Part shown: in pieces, positions 11,004 through 25,075 of the stretch
How positions within the stretch are numbered: the first letter of the stretch is position 1
Layout: each line of letters opens with the position of its first letter
Assembly (NCBI GenBank): GCA_019155185.1
Contig: CM032809.1
Location: 2,785,621 to 2,849,620, forward strand
DNA from: Beaufortia kweichowensis
Lineage: Eukaryota > Chordata > Actinopteri > Cypriniformes > Gastromyzontidae
DNA: 64,000 nt
Direction: 5' to 3'
The notes under the pieces: model-generated
What the model saw: only the letters and a program-made list of their open reading frames with translations
What the model was told of the DNA's origin: nothing
Databases searched by the model: none
Program-made: the position numbers and the translations under genes

Positions 11004-14000
11004 GTAAACGTTGCTAATATTGTATTTTTTTTTCATAATTTTTTACTCTAATTTTAAATTTACACTAATTTTTTTTTTTATATTTTAACTGATTAACAGT
11101 GCTTATACGCACTTGGGTTTTGTTTCTGCACATTTATGGGTGTTCATTCTAGGAATATATTTTAAATTATATATTGTCATTTTGGGGCTTGAGCGAGCCA
11201 TTCCTGCTTGTCTTTGATAAAAGTCTAGTGACAGAATCTGTAATTTGACAGCTTCCTCTTGGTTCCTTTGAGCTATGACAGAAACGCAACGAGATAAAAG
11301 AATTACCAGTTTTTGAATATGCTTTTAGGGTCAAAAGGTTTTTTAGTTATATATTTTTAGCTGTTATATTCGCAAGCTTGTCACAGACGTAATAGTGCTT
11401 TTGAGTAGTGCTTCTCTCTTCCTTGCCTTTTAGGTCTGATCCCAAATAATCCAGTTTATTTATTTAGATTTACATGATTAAAAGCATGAACATCAGCTAT
11501 TTTAATCAACTTAACAATGATTAAACTGTATTCGTGTTATTTAATGATACAGCTATTGCTGTGTTACTTAAATAACATAACTGAAAGTCATGCATTAGTG
11601 CATTTATTATAAATGTCTGGTCCAACTTCTTAGGTACAGGTAGAAAACAGTTGGCTCATTAAGCCTCATTAGATAAAAACAGTCTGCTTGTTTTTAAAAA
11701 CAACAGTCTGGCATGTTGCGTCTGTTTCAGGGTGAAAATTAACTTTACTTCAAACTAGGTTGTTCATTAATTTTTGAGGTAGTTTCTAATTTCCCACATG
11801 ATTTGGTGTATTAGCAATCTGCAGTTTTGGTTTTGTTGAGTTGTGTCTTATGGAACGACCATCCAGATGTTATCTGTATTCCATTAACTTAGGTCTACAC
11901 CATATAGCTATAATGATGTTGATTTATGCCATGGCTTTTAAAGATCTCACCGCAGTCTGCAGGACAGTATGTAATTCCCTGAAATCAATTTCGGCATGTA
12001 CCTGTCATTTAACTGATGGACGGCTGCCATTTATCACGTGTTCCTTGTACCTGAGTACAGAGGACATCATGGAGAACCATCTGAACTAATTATGCAGTGC
12101 TGAAATGGCCATATTGGATAATCTCAGATGGGAGCCCTGCCAGTACAATGAGGTTAATATGTATCTCCGAGGAGATTGCCGCAGTGGACTCATTCAGAGG
12201 TTAAAAAAAATCCAGCTGATACCCAGAGAATTGAAAGTTCTGTTCTTTAGTGCACATTCATTGGTACAGGCTGTCTCACATTTTTACATGTTTGGGAGTG
12301 ATTTCATTTTAGCCTCAAAAATTTTGCATTGCTAAATGGAATTGCAGAATTGAGGACATTTCTTAAAAAGAACTGTCAAACTCAAAAAGATCTGTTTTTG
12401 CTACGCCATTTCCATAGTGTTTGAAGTCAGCATAAAACAGTCTGGATCGTTGCTTATTTGGTGTTTTTATTTTGACATACATCCGAATAAAACTGCTTTT
12501 GAAATTGGAAAAAATATAAGACTTAATTTTGTTCTTGGGAATTGCTTAGATTATGGACAGACAGTCAGTCAGAGACGTCACGCAGAGAAAAGAGAAGTTA
12601 ATGTGTTAGATTAAAATTAAGCGAATATGAATCTAAAAAATATGAGATGCATGGATAAATAATTTATAATAAACACTGCAATATTACATAAATAAGAGAT
12701 GTCACATTTTGACTTATAAACTTACTTTTGGCATATTTTCTTTATATTTTAAACAGGAACGGAAAAAAGTATTATTATCAAATGAAAAAAACATACTTTA
12801 GCTTTGAGTATTCATCTTAATAACTAGTCTGATCGCTTGGCTCGCCTAAAGATCTCAATGACTTATTAACATGTTCTGTTGCACCATATGCCACAGGTTT
12901 TCACTGCCTTTGGTGTTTTTCTTCACATCAGTGTAGGCAGCATATGATGCATTCATCATCATTTAAAGAGTGAGGTGATAATGACTCCCCGTATCTGTTT
13001 TTGCTCCCACTGCCATATTTAGCTGATGTGATTACAGGGTAATACTAATGAAGGTATTAGTGCCCCCTCATGCCCTTACAATTTCATTTCACCTCCCCCC
13101 AAAAAAAATCATAACAATAAGCTGCTTAGAGACTTTAGTATTGGAGAAGCTGCTTTAAAACTGTAGTTTGTCAAGTTACAATTTACTTATAGTCAACATT
13201 GTTAAAGGCCATTTTTTTATATATACTTCAGGTAGCTATTGAGTTTAATAATTATAATTTAATTATTTTGTCATTTTATGGCAGAAAAATGTAATGTTTT
13301 GAAATCTCATTTAAGATAAAGACAACTGGTAGCTACTGATTTTAAATAACTAATGACGTTGTTATTAATTCAGTCCTGTAACTGAAATCAAAACTGGTAT
13401 TTTATTAATAGCTTTTACTTTTTTGTGCAGTGGAAAAACACGAGAGGTGCCTTTAATGCAATTTCCGACGTGCAGCCTTGGTTTTATTTTGAGCTCAGAT
13501 CTGCCATAAATTATTTGCTGTCTGACAAATAAATAATAGAGTCTCTTATTTGATGTATTTTTTAGTAAGACTTCAATTACAGACAGATATTATATTTAGA
13601 AATGTTAATTTTGTACACACAGGATAGACTGACAGTTCTTTGATGGCTTCTCTGAGGTAAACTGCACACTGGGTTTCTCTTTCAAACAAACCCTTCCGGT
13701 CTATTCGCTCGCACAAGAGAAAAATTAAGCCTTTCAGGCATTCTGATATACACATTTCTTTGTTTACCTGTTGCGGGTCCCGTCTTGGATGAAGGCTGTA
13801 CTCCAGGGGTGGAACAATGCTGATGCAAGCTCTGCTTCTCTTTAGATACTAAATGAAAGTGGATGTCCAGGAAAAGCTCAGAAATGTTACCCTACACTGA
13901 GGCATGAAGCCAAATGAGCTCACCTAATGGTATGATTCAGCTAAAAGACTATGTTTATAATTTAGAGAAAACCTGTATAGGCCTATACATATATTATTTT

Positions 14001-14643
14001 AAATACCTGATAAATGCACTTTATCTCAAAAGACGGTTATTTAGCCCACCTGCAGGATGCTTGACCTGAATGTTTTACCCAAAGTGCTGCGGTGAGACAC
14101 TCTGGTCTCCAGTTCTCCAAACTAGATCTTTCTCTAAACATTTTAATCTACAAAGCCATAGCATTCAGCTTTTCAGTAGCGCTCGCTATCATGTTTTGAC
14201 TGTACGAAACATTCCTGCCCTTTACCAAGCAAAAGATTTTAACATTGTCTTTCTGAGCTGTGTTAAATTAAGCGACAGCCAAGCCCTTAATGCTATATCT
14301 GATGGAGCTTTTGTGGTCGTTTCCATTGAATGATAGTTTGGTACTGGAATGTTCTGACACTTTAATGCTTGGCTTGTCTGGGCTGTCTGCTCGAGAAACA
14401 TTCACCTGTCAAAGTTTCACCTGCCCACTTTACTTAACAGGTGAAGCACTTGAAAGGTTATTCAAAAGTTTTATTAAAGCGCGCTCCTACTCGAGTGGTT
14501 TAAGAGCAGTGGGGAGATGTTGTTAAGTTCAAGGTCAACTGCTATTGAGAACGGTTAGATTACAGGTGGACTGTTTTATGTTGTTTCTTTGTGTCGCTTG
14601 CATACTACAGTACAATATATGCATTTGGATCATAATTCGTCAG

Positions 14644-14665
14644 ATATATATATATATATATATAT
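14644..14665. repeat. (AT)11 microsatellite
   Basis: A 22-bp alternating AT run in intronic sequence, followed by a related imperfect AT stretch (about 14670-14680). Confidence 0.95.
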
Positions 14666-15784
14666 TTGTCAATATATATTCAAACATATTCATTAATGGT
14701 GCACTGAAAATGTTAATGTGGGACTAAGTATTATTTTGATGACCCTTCTAACTAAACAGAACTTCTCATCTTCATTGAATGAAAGCACATGAAAGTCTTT
14801 TACTGTATCTGGGAAAATCAAACTCAAGGTCAGTTATTAATCAACATGATTAAGTTTATTAAAAATGTCACCATATTTATGTTTTTGTGACATAATAAAT
14901 GTTATCTTTAGATTTTATCATTTTATCAATTTAATTTATAATTATTTTAATCTAGGTAAAGAAAATTTTTTTTTTCAATAGTATAAATAATTGTCCAAAC
15001 ATTTGTCTTTACAAACAAATAAATACAATCACAAAGCCATTTTTCATTATGCCTCCTAAAACATCATTTATTTAAGTAGAGCATAGTTTTTGAATTCATT
15101 AAATATTAAAACTCTGCTTTGAAAGTCTTTCTAAAAATTGCATAAAATATGAGAATGCCCAAATACTCTTTTTATATGCTGCAGGCTACAAGTAATTTCA
15201 CAACATATACATTTTGTTCATTTTCTTTAATTTGCCGTACGTAATGAGTCTTTAAATAAAATATATCCTGAAAACAAATTGATAGTATGATTAGCTTGGT
15301 TCAGTATGTCTGTATTATTTATGATTATGTGCCTGCATAGATGTAATGCATTGAAATATGAAGCAAAAGCATAAAAAGCCTTGTATAATTAATAAAGCTC
15401 ATTCTGAATCTAGGTAATAAAGAATAAATAAATAAATACATAACGATGTTCAATTTAGGCTACAAATGTGTTGCCAACAGTCTTCTTCCTTTAAATGTAA
15501 AGTCTTTCTATTTTTATGTTTAAATACTTTTTTGTCGTACTTAGCTTTGTCAACTCTGTGGCACTAGAAAAGCATTTTTTTTTTGTTTGAGCAACCTGAC
15601 TAGCCTGACAACCAATAGCATGAGTTTCTGTTAGCCTGACCAATAGAGGATAGATTGTTGTTAAGTCTTTACATTAGCGATTCCATTTTATTTTGTCAAT
15701 GGCACAGAAATCACACATTGCATTAATAAACCAGAGACAGATCTGGAATCAGTTTACCAAGTCACATAATCTACCCTGAATTTT

Positions 15785-15965
15785 CATCGGATTGAAGGAT
15801 GAAAGGGTTCTCATGAGTACGGCCGTCTCATCAGTGACTTTGCATGGTTCTAGTAATACGATCGCAGGCGTCGACAAGCCATCCGCCTTGATCGTCCCGT
15901 TACCCCAAGGGGCAGTTAATATGCTGTGCCTAATCCTATCCACAGAAACAACAAGCACAGTGATG
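15785..15965. other. CpG-containing unique stretch, possible conserved non-coding element
   Basis: About 180 bp with an unusual cluster of CpG sites (TACGGCCG, ATACGATCGC, GGCGTCGAC, ATCGTCCCG) inside a CpG-poor, AT-rich intron. It is open on both strands for about 60 codons, but neither translation resembles a known family and no splice sites frame it. Retained CpGs and the absence of repeat signatures suggest constraint or low methylation. An enhancer-type role is only a hypothesis. Confidence 0.25.
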
Positions 15966-18458
15966 AATATTTAACTGAGCTGAATGGAGCTTATCTTCTG
16001 TTTGGCATGGGGGACAAAGAATCACAGATCCTGTTTATAGAAGTGCATTTACATTTTTTCAACATACGCATGCATAATTGAAGCAACATATTGAGAGATG
16101 TCAGATATATAGCTTGTCTCTATGGGCAATGTTAATGTAGTCTTCTGTATTTAAAAGGAGAGGAAGTCACAGTTACTTTGCTTCCTGTTTTCGGTCTGAA
16201 GTCTGTTCATAATTCAGTGTGCTTTGCTATGAATTATTGACTGTTTTATAGACACTCATTCTCATTTCAAAAGCTTGTTTACAAGGTGGTAAATGAATTA
16301 AGGAGTCAAAACATACTCTTGCTTTGAGTGATATCATTAAACCAAGTTCTCTCCATCTTAATGATAGAAGGATTAATTAGATTCAGGTTCATTATTGGCT
16401 CTTTCAACTAATTGCATTTTGTTTCCAATGTCAGGATGAATACAGTTAGGAAATAACTCAGAGACATCATAGCTACACAGCAAAAGAGCCATATCTCACA
16501 TATATTTTAACATTCGTCTTGTTCAGACCTTGCCTTTTAACTAAAGCTTTCCAAGACTCTCTGAATGCATTGAGACAGATCGTGTGAATTATTTTTTCCT
16601 ATTCATGCTTTCAGACAGCACTATCCGCATTATAAAGACCTTGTCAGATGAAGGTAGAGATGGATTAACTTACAGCCATATCTGTTCATTTGGGGCTTTA
16701 GCTATTCACTGTTCGTACCTGATGATAACACGCAAAGGCTTTACTGAGACAAAGGACATCAAAGGCTCTTTCAGCGTTTCCTTTTATTTAGTATTTCTGA
16801 AGAATACCGCCTCATCCATTTCAGTGGAGAACCGTACACGGCAGCTATTCCTAAATGTCCGTGTTCAGGATTCATTTGACTCAGTTTTAATTCATTTTGT
16901 CAGCAGGAACAGATTCCCTGGAACTCAATGCATGAGACAAGCCTTTTCAGCGTACCGTTTGTCATTTTTATTCTGTGTCGTTACTAGTTGGGATCAAGGT
17001 TTCTTTGCTGCACATGAGATGATGTTAGCAGGAGTCCATATGTTCAATATCTAACAGATCAGAATCTAAAAGCAGTGATTAAGTTAAAAACTGACTGTTT
17101 TAAAAATATGAGTATGTTTTTTTTTAGTTCTTGAGTAGATAGGTAAGCTTTGAGCGCTCATAATGGGTAGCCTTGTGATAAAAGCACATTGAAAGCTACA
17201 TTGAAATGCACCTGACTTTCAATGTCAACTTGTTGCCCAGATGTCACAGCACATCCAAAAACAAAATGCCACCTTAATGAATCATCCTTGAATAGAATTG
17301 TAAAAACTTTGCATAAATGTCCATGTTGCCAAGAGTAGCTGAGTTTCTGCTTAGTGTTCAGTCTTTTAAAAGCTGTTTTTTGTTGACCCTTTTGTTTAGA
17401 CCGTGACTGATTCCCCTTCTCTGCATAAACCTTTAATGAAAAAGTAAATGTAGTATAATACATTTTAATACATTGATTATTTTTATTTTAATTAGCAAAA
17501 GAAGGAGGCTGTTAAGAAATACTAGTTTTGACTGTTTAGTATTTATTTATGTCATGAAATGTATTTTAGTAAATTCTCTCCGAGTATGTACATTAAATTA
17601 TTTTCTAATTAAGGAAAATTGTTGACATCTTGATGTTGTCTTTATTTTTTTTATTTAGAATTTAAGAATTTGCTTCCTGTTCAACTCATTAGTTTGATTT
17701 GGAGTTGAATTGGCCACACCGTATTGAATAGAATAACAGAATTTAATTTCTATTTGTTTAGGAATTTGAGTTTAAAGGCATTCTCAATTATATTCTGAGA
17801 TGTGTGTAGCCGTGCTGGATTTAAACATGCTTTTAAAAGATATACCGCATTATAAAAGCGAGGAAATGCATACCCCTTGAGCCTTTTGCTTTTTGATAAA
17901 GAATTAACCATATTTGGTTATTTCATTTCGAGGGCAGAGAGTCATGGAAATGAAATTTCATGCCACAACACATTAAAAGGAAATCTGGCACTAGCAAATA
18001 TAAGCACATCTACCCACTGAAATACTAAACGCTAATGAGCTGCTGATGTAAACGAGGGTCTTGTAAAATGATCGATCTAAAAACCTCCCAGACAATTGTG
18101 TGTGCCCATGCCAGAGGCTTTTCTTTTTCTTTTTTTCACTGCAAGTTTCTAATCGCGTTACTGTAGTTTGGGGGTTTGATTCTAGCTGGAAGCGTCCACC
18201 ACTGCTGATCAACCCATCAGCCAGCTATCCAGCTATTGACACTTCCATGTGAGAACCATCTTAACTTAGAAAACTAAAGAAATTAAATATTTTGTGCTTT
18301 TAAGTCCATGTTTGTTTGCTTTGTATCCATCTATATGATGTTCTTTAATGCTGATAAAATGTACGTTTAGCAGAAATGTACATTACACTTGAGAAATTGA
18401 ACTACTGATCAAATTGAATGTGAAAAAAGTTTTGATGACTTGACCTGTGCTATATATT

Positions 18459-18595
18459 TGTGACCCTGCCTGTGAAAACCCAGCTAAATTCATTTTATTG
18501 TGATTTAATGTTTTTACATAAAAGCATCCAACATAATGTAAAGAACTTTCTGGAAAAATCTCATAGTTTGATTTTGTTTTACAGACAGGGTCACA
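18459..18595. mobile_element. Palindromic MITE with TGTGACCCTG ends
   Basis: The left terminus TGTGACCCTGCCTGTGAAA and the reverse complement of the right terminus, TGTGACCCTGTCTGTAAAA, match at 16 of 19 positions and enclose 137 bp. A TATT precedes the left end and follows the right end, giving a possible 4-bp target duplication. Elements beginning TGTGACCCTG are very common in cyprinid genomes. No coding sequence is present. Confidence 0.75.
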
Positions 18596-19670
18596 TATTT
18601 ACTCAACTAGTTATTAGAATGTATCATAATGTGACCTATTAGCTCTTAAATTAACAGGGTACAGGCCCTTTTTACCTCCACTGAGACTTCCTGTATCAGA
18701 AGAAATACGTCAATAATAGAAAGCAAACTGCTCTTCAAGCCGTTGGCAAGGCAGAGACGTCTAAATGAGAGAAAATATATGAAATGTACGGAGGAGAAAC
18801 ATAATGAAAGTAAGAGTTGGAGGGGCATGTTCTGTGATCTGAGGCCTGTGATGGCTGTCACAGCTACGTGAGAAGTAATAATAGCCAAGGAAAGGCAAGT
18901 CAACAGAGCTGTGGGGGTTCTGAGAGCAGTTTCATGAAGATATATTAAAAAAAAATGAAAAGTTATTTCTAGTTTTCTATAGATTCTCCCATGCTGAGAT
19001 ATTTGAAAGTATATCCTACAAGTCAACGAATACAACACGTTTGTAAGAACTTGACAATCCTTTAAAACCAATAGCAAATCTAATTTTCAAATGGAGATTG
19101 TTTGTCTCGGCTGATTAGTCAAATTGCGGTATCGTATGGCAAAATGTTACAGCTAGTGTGAAGGATTACAGTTTAGCAAAACTAGGTCCTTTTGTCAGTT
19201 GAACTGGTGCCATCTATGCCATCAAAACATGGCACAAACACTCAGTACTGAACATGTGGTTTCCCAGGAGTGATTGCCACGTGCCATCACATTGTCCTGC
19301 CGGCCAAAAGGAGAGAATGAGGCTGACCCCGAAGGTGACAGGAAGCAACAGCTTGCTCATTCTTTAGAAGGGTGGGCTGGAGGGTGGCAGACAGCTGGAG
19401 GATGTCTCTATATGCCAAAGGAGACAAAAGAAGATGAAATGCCCTCGGTTCTGGAGGACAAATGGAGAAAATGAAAGTGGGCACTGGGTTTGAATGTATT
19501 GGGTTGCACTTGTGAATATTTTGTTCCAAGTCTGTGAATGAGTTGGATGGGGACCATTTTGTAAATCTGGAGTTGAAAAGTAGGTTGAAGACTTTAGTGT
19601 TGAGGAAGTACTGAAGTATTGTGGAAAAAGCAAAAAGATAACTTTGAATTGTGGTTGGTTTATAAACTTT

Positions 19671-19895
19671 GAACTCACCCTCATGTTATTTTAAACCTAT
19701 ATGACTTTTTTCTTCTGCAGAACACAAAAGAAGATATTTTGAAGAATGTTCATTGACTTTTTTTGTATGGACACAAAACACACATTTCTCAAAATATCTT
19801 ATTTTGTGTTCTACAGAAGAAAGAGTCATACACAGGAGTAATATGAAGATGAATGGTGACAGAAAGTTTCTTTTTGGTTGAACTATCCCCTTAAA
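19671..19895. mobile_element. Cyprinid interspersed repeat (ACTCACCCTCATG family), copy 1
   Basis: Recognised by its ordered landmarks: ACTCACCCTCATGTT, then TTCTTCTGCAGAACACAAAA, an internal inverted partner TTTTGTGTTCTACAGAAGAA, and an end reading TTTTTGGTTGAACTATCCCC. The internal inverted pair makes a hairpin of about 40 bp. I know this pattern as one of the most abundant repeats in zebrafish and carp; it is probably a non-autonomous DNA element. The expected left end (AAAGGGATAGTTCA) is missing here. Confidence 0.75.
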
Positions 19896-22800
19896 ACCAA
19901 TAACTAACTAATTTAAAGGTGGAGTAAGTATAGGGTGTAAATTGTACAGTTTTGTGATGGAAGGATAGGAGAGAACAGTTATCAGCTGGACATAGTTATG
20001 CATCACTCGCTTTTATTCATCTCAAACTGAGCTGCCAGTTTGAAAATATAACAGCCGAGACTATTAGCAGAATTATGAGTTTAGTTTGGAAGGGGAGCAG
20101 ACAATCATAAATGATATATACACAAAACCATCAAAATCTGGACTACAATAGTCTCTAAATGAGCTGTCCATCACTTAAATTGCCTCATACAGAGCCCAAA
20201 CTAGGCATTTACTGTAGACAAAATAAAAGTAATATTTTTCCAGTTGATGTTTCTAAAGCACATGAATGTCTCCTTTTGTCAATTAAATTTATGTCTTCTT
20301 GCTGTTTATAGAATTTGACCCATGTGATCTTCAGCTACTGATGTATTGAAATACACCTAATTGGATGTGTGTTACTGTAGGGTAAATACATGTTTCTTCA
20401 TTCAGCCGTAAGCTTTCTCTTAGTCACGTACACTTGCTTCTTACCTCACGTACAGTATGCACACACATGCATAAACCGGCATAAATTAGTTTGCGGGCAG
20501 ACTGAATAGGCATGAGGCATAGTTTCAGCCTTAAAAAAAACCTCTCGTAAGCTCCCGTACATGCAATTATGTTTAGTTTATAACGCACGAGTGTTTCTTG
20601 GTTAGGCAGGGTTCAGAGAACAGATTTTTCCTCTTGTGTCTCTTTTTTACATTTTTTAATTTTTATAAGTACTTGAGAGCAAAAAAGGTTTTATTGTGAA
20701 ACGCAGATGATAAAATCTGTCTCTCACTTAAGAGCCATTTCCTTTTTTAAAAGTTTGTGATGAAACAGCACTTCAGAGTAAAGTGTTATGAATCCCAATC
20801 ACAGCCTCTCAGAAACGGCTCGATTAAACACAGTATGTTGAAAATGGCTGATCACTCATCTGAAAGTATTAATTACCACAATGCGCCTGTGCTCTGTGTG
20901 CCCACTTAACTATATTTTGGGGACAAATTTATACCCAAGACCTGACGAATCTGAGCAAAACCTCCCTAAAAAACACTATAAAAAATTATAGTAAATAGTG
21001 TTTTATTAAATCTGTAAAAATGCGGAAATTTTTCTAGAAAAAAAAGTGTTTCTTAGTTTATGTAAAATATTATTTACTGGAGATGGACAGAAGGCAGATT
21101 GCAGAACAGTTGGAAATCACATACAACATAAACTGACATACAACATTGCAAATGACATGCACTACCAGTTGAGTTACAGGAACGTAGAATTATTGGAAAG
21201 ATTTTGCACTTAGTGTTATTTCTAGAAAAAACATTTGATAAATTATAGTGCAAGTGTACAAAGCGAAATGGGCTAAAGTTCTTTCTCTCTATCTCGCACT
21301 CACATGTACTGTATGTATAGCAAAAATTTCCCCCCGGCGGTCTAAATGAGGACATACAGTCAACTTAATTTATGAATGGACCAACAACACGCATACTTTT
21401 TTATCACCCCACCCACAGCAAGAGCATCTACACTGCATATTTAGACTGATGCACAAGCTGTGAAGACTGTTGGCCTTCGATGAATCACCTAAAAGTCTCA
21501 AATTTATTTTACAAGGTTGCATTCCGATTCCACTGAGAAAACACGTCTCAACACAAACAAACAATCAGACGAGAGATTGAGAGTGCAAGAAAAAGTCCAA
21601 AATTCAATAACAAGCTTTACACTTTGTCAATACCCTCACATCAAGGGCACTCAAATAATGGGATTAGCAAGCAGCTGAACGGCATCAACAGCATGCATAT
21701 GTAATTTGGGCTGATTCACTGGTGCTTGGAGACTGAAGGTGACACTGTGTGGCAGACCGGTCTGCTGGGCCATCAGTAGACACAAGAAACTTCATGTTTC
21801 TGTCCGGTCTTCTGGGGTCAGTGAATGGGTGACCCCTGGTGGTACACCTTTTAAAGCTTTTTACCAAACCTATCCAGATTCACATTATATGTCACACACA
21901 TTGGTGAATTGATGATGTATAAAACTACGTATTCTTTAAAAAGAATTGTATTAGTAAAGTTCATAAGCTAATAGCAGACATCCTTAAGTGTTTTCTCCTA
22001 TTTCTCTTTGCCTAGAGATTAGACTATTTAAAGACACATTACTCATGACAGGTTGTGATGCATGATTCAAAGCCTCTGCTTTTAGCTTTTGTTACTTTAA
22101 GAAAGTGAATATTCCGCCCTACACATATTTAACTACTATAATCTTAATTTGTGCCTTTCTATTTTGTGCTTGTAAGTGGCTAATGATTAACTAACAGTGA
22201 TCTAATGGGGTCAAAAAGGACTTGTGTCAACTCAAGGTCTCTGTGTGCCATGCATCTGCATCTAACTATCTATCATGTGCCTTTTGGGGAATAAAAATTC
22301 TTAGCTGACCCCATTTTCTTGTGCCTCATTACCCTCTAAGTCAATGCACTGACCTCTCAGTGGTCAAATCTGCACCCGGCCTAGTTCTGTGCATCTCCGG
22401 TGATGTGCAGAAAAATAGCAGGATAAATGGCTGGTGGGGAATGATTAGATTTTGACAATGTATTTAGGGATTTTTTAGTAAGGACATGCAAAGTTGGAAT
22501 CAAAAGCACAGAAAAATAAGCTATATTTTATGTTTTTGGATTTTCTATTTTTCCCCCACCATTTTCATCCGAAATGAATATTGAATTCTTGAAAGGCTGA
22601 GAGTTTCATTTGACTGAGTTGTGGAAATGAAGAAAACTATTTAGGAGATCTATTGACTAAAGACCATTGAATCTGCAGTCATAATGAGCGAATGTGGCCA
22701 GTTAGCCGTTAAATGGGGCGTGATGGATTAGCGTCAGGATAGATGGCCCAACAATCAATTTAGCTCGAGATCCTAGATGGCTATGGTTTAGTGTCCATTT

Positions 22801-23287
22801 TGTGTCTTGTTGTGAAATAGACTTATAATGTGGTCCTGATCAGATCATAAAGAGGAGCAGACTGACATTTTTGACAGTGACATCACATATTCAGCCCATT
22901 GCTAGACATCAAAAGCTGTCATATAATTTTATAGTCTGACCTTAACTGCAATGCTCATTTTAATGGACGGTCATTTAAAGTACTGTCACTGTCAAACAAA
23001 GGAGCTGTGTGTTTGGTATGCTTTTAATCATTGTCAGAAGTGATACGTCATTTTCAAAGCTGTGTTGCGTGTGTTGAGGTTTTTTAAATACTTCTAGACT
23101 GCTCTATGGGAGAATAAATACTTGTTTTTTACACAATATATGCTGGATGTGTCATGCAGCAATAGTCTTTTTACAGTAAAAGCATCAGAGCTGCTCTTAA
23201 AAGCCTTACTAACGTTGACCAATCAGCTACAGTCTTGATGTATCCTCGATGAGTTTAACAACAGGTAAATTTGCAAATAGCTAGATT

Positions 23288-23410
23288 TAAAGGGATAGTC
23301 CATCCCAATATGAACATTTTAAAACAACTGAAAAAAAAGTTAAAAGAGAAAAGTTAAAAGAAAGGTTTTAAAAGGGTGAATAAATGAGGATGAGATTTCC
23401 ATTTTTATTT
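23288..23410. mobile_element. Same cyprinid repeat family, copy 2 (internally deleted)
   Basis: The left end reads TAAAGGGATAGTCCATCCCA, the canonical terminus missing from copy 1. The right part reads GGGTGAATAAATGAGGATGA, followed by ATTTCCATTTTT, which matches the region before the right end of the family. The middle, including the TTCTGCAGAACACAAAA hairpin, is gone and replaced by A-rich sequence. Confidence 0.6.
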
Positions 23411-24699
23411 AAAAAAAACACACATTATGTTAACAGGTATAAAATTTGTTTATTATATAATTATCGTTGTAAATGAAAACTAAATATGAGGCTGGAGTTG
23501 CTGGGAGTAAACCAGGCATCCGTCAACTGAAGATGCACCGTGATGCTTCCAATGTAGACGCTGATTGTAAAAGGACTGATCTGGTTTTGATGCATCATGC
23601 TATTCGCATCCTGTGTGGAGGTGACTTTTCTCAAATATGTCATTCCTTCGCTGCTCTGCGTGAGAATAATGAGCAGCCTGAATGCAAAGCTTCCAAAAAA
23701 GGTTTCTTTTTAACATTGGCTTCTCTCCATAGTCCAGGAGGCAGCAGTGAATCGTTTCCGTATCGTTTAATTACTTTAGTGTGGGATGGATCACATTCCT
23801 GTCAGACAGGGCTAAGCTTGTAATTAAGTGTGCTAATTAACAGCTGTTGTAGCAGGATCAGGATTTCCTGCACTTTTGGATAGAAGAGGGGTTAAAGCTT
23901 TTCAGCGCTGAGCTCTTGCTGTTCATTCCTCATCAGAATAAACTGTGAACGTTGTGGGATGTGTGTTCAACTGTGGACTGTAAAGCTAAAATGTGACTAT
24001 AGGGCTATTCAGACATTTGTGTTAGGAATTATTAACAAGTATTTCAAGTATTAAGAATTGGAATTTTGTAATTGCCGCCAAAAAGGAGGATTTTGTTCAG
24101 TGCTTGTATACATTTAAATATTTTATCGTATGTATTCATATTTTCTATGACATTGTAGGCAGAATTAGTCAGTTGTTTTACTCACATACCAAATCATAAA
24201 AATCTGTGCACTGAATTACTTTCACTATATGATTATTGTGGACAAAAGTATTCACACAATATTATTGTGATATTAATTAAAATAAATAAATAATGCTATC
24301 AGTCAAATATAATTAAAATTTTTGTATTATTATTATTTTGGTTTTGCTAGTAAATCATTGTGGCTCTTAAGAGAAAAGTGTTACTTACTTTCTTGAAGTG
24401 TCAACCAGATACTGTTATAGTATTAACATATTATCAAATGTCATGGTTATTAATATCATAATTAATAATATTGTGACACCCCTAATTTAGACTGTATGTT
24501 TGTATCTTTTTGTATTTATTTTATAAAAATATTTTTTTATATACAGAGCATCCCTTTTTTGCATTCTCTAGTGCAAAGCTGTAAAGCACTAAATGGTGCC
24601 ATATCGCATCTGTACTTTAAACTAAACTAGAGGATGATATGTTAACAGATGGGTTTTTGGACATTACGTTCTCCATATGTATGTATGACACCTATGTGT

Positions 24700-25075
24700 T
24701 AGAAGGCCTCTTCCCGCAATCCTTCCTCCTTGAGAGGAAATTGGCAAAAACGGCATGCTCTAATTGCTTCAAATGCTTAGCTCAGTCGCACATTAAACGT
24801 AATGAATTAATATGAGCTGGAGAATGGAGCTCCCCGCAGGGCTAAGGGACATCTGTGTGAATGCGAAGAGCAGAGACGGTGCGTGAAGGCTTTTCGCTCG
24901 GCTGTGCGCGCCTGAGGATTACGCTTAAATTGATCGTGCGGTTACAGTTTTACATGAGCGTGTGCCATTGATCAGCACGGCATGATTTTAGCACCTTCTT
25001 TGATGGCCTGATTGAAGTGTCAATGGTCTGTTGTAAAGACCGTCCCGAAAGCCACAGCTTATCTGCTGAGCTAAG
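24700..25075. other. GC-richer repeat-free stretch, possible conserved non-coding element
   Basis: A stretch clearly richer in G+C and CpG than its flanks (for example TTTTCGCTCGGCTGTGCGCG). It also contains homeodomain-type cores (CTAATTGC, AATGAATTAATATG). It has no repeat signature, no long ORF and no splice framing. Enhancer-like conserved elements are common in large neural-gene introns, so this is a candidate, judged by composition alone. Confidence 0.25.

Noticed and set aside
18646..19077. 143-codon - strand frame
   Set aside because: No domain signature or gene context; likely chance in intron sequence.
21753..21764. 12-bp perfect palindrome CAGACCGGTCTG
   Set aside because: Short and isolated; no matching sites or context to suggest function.
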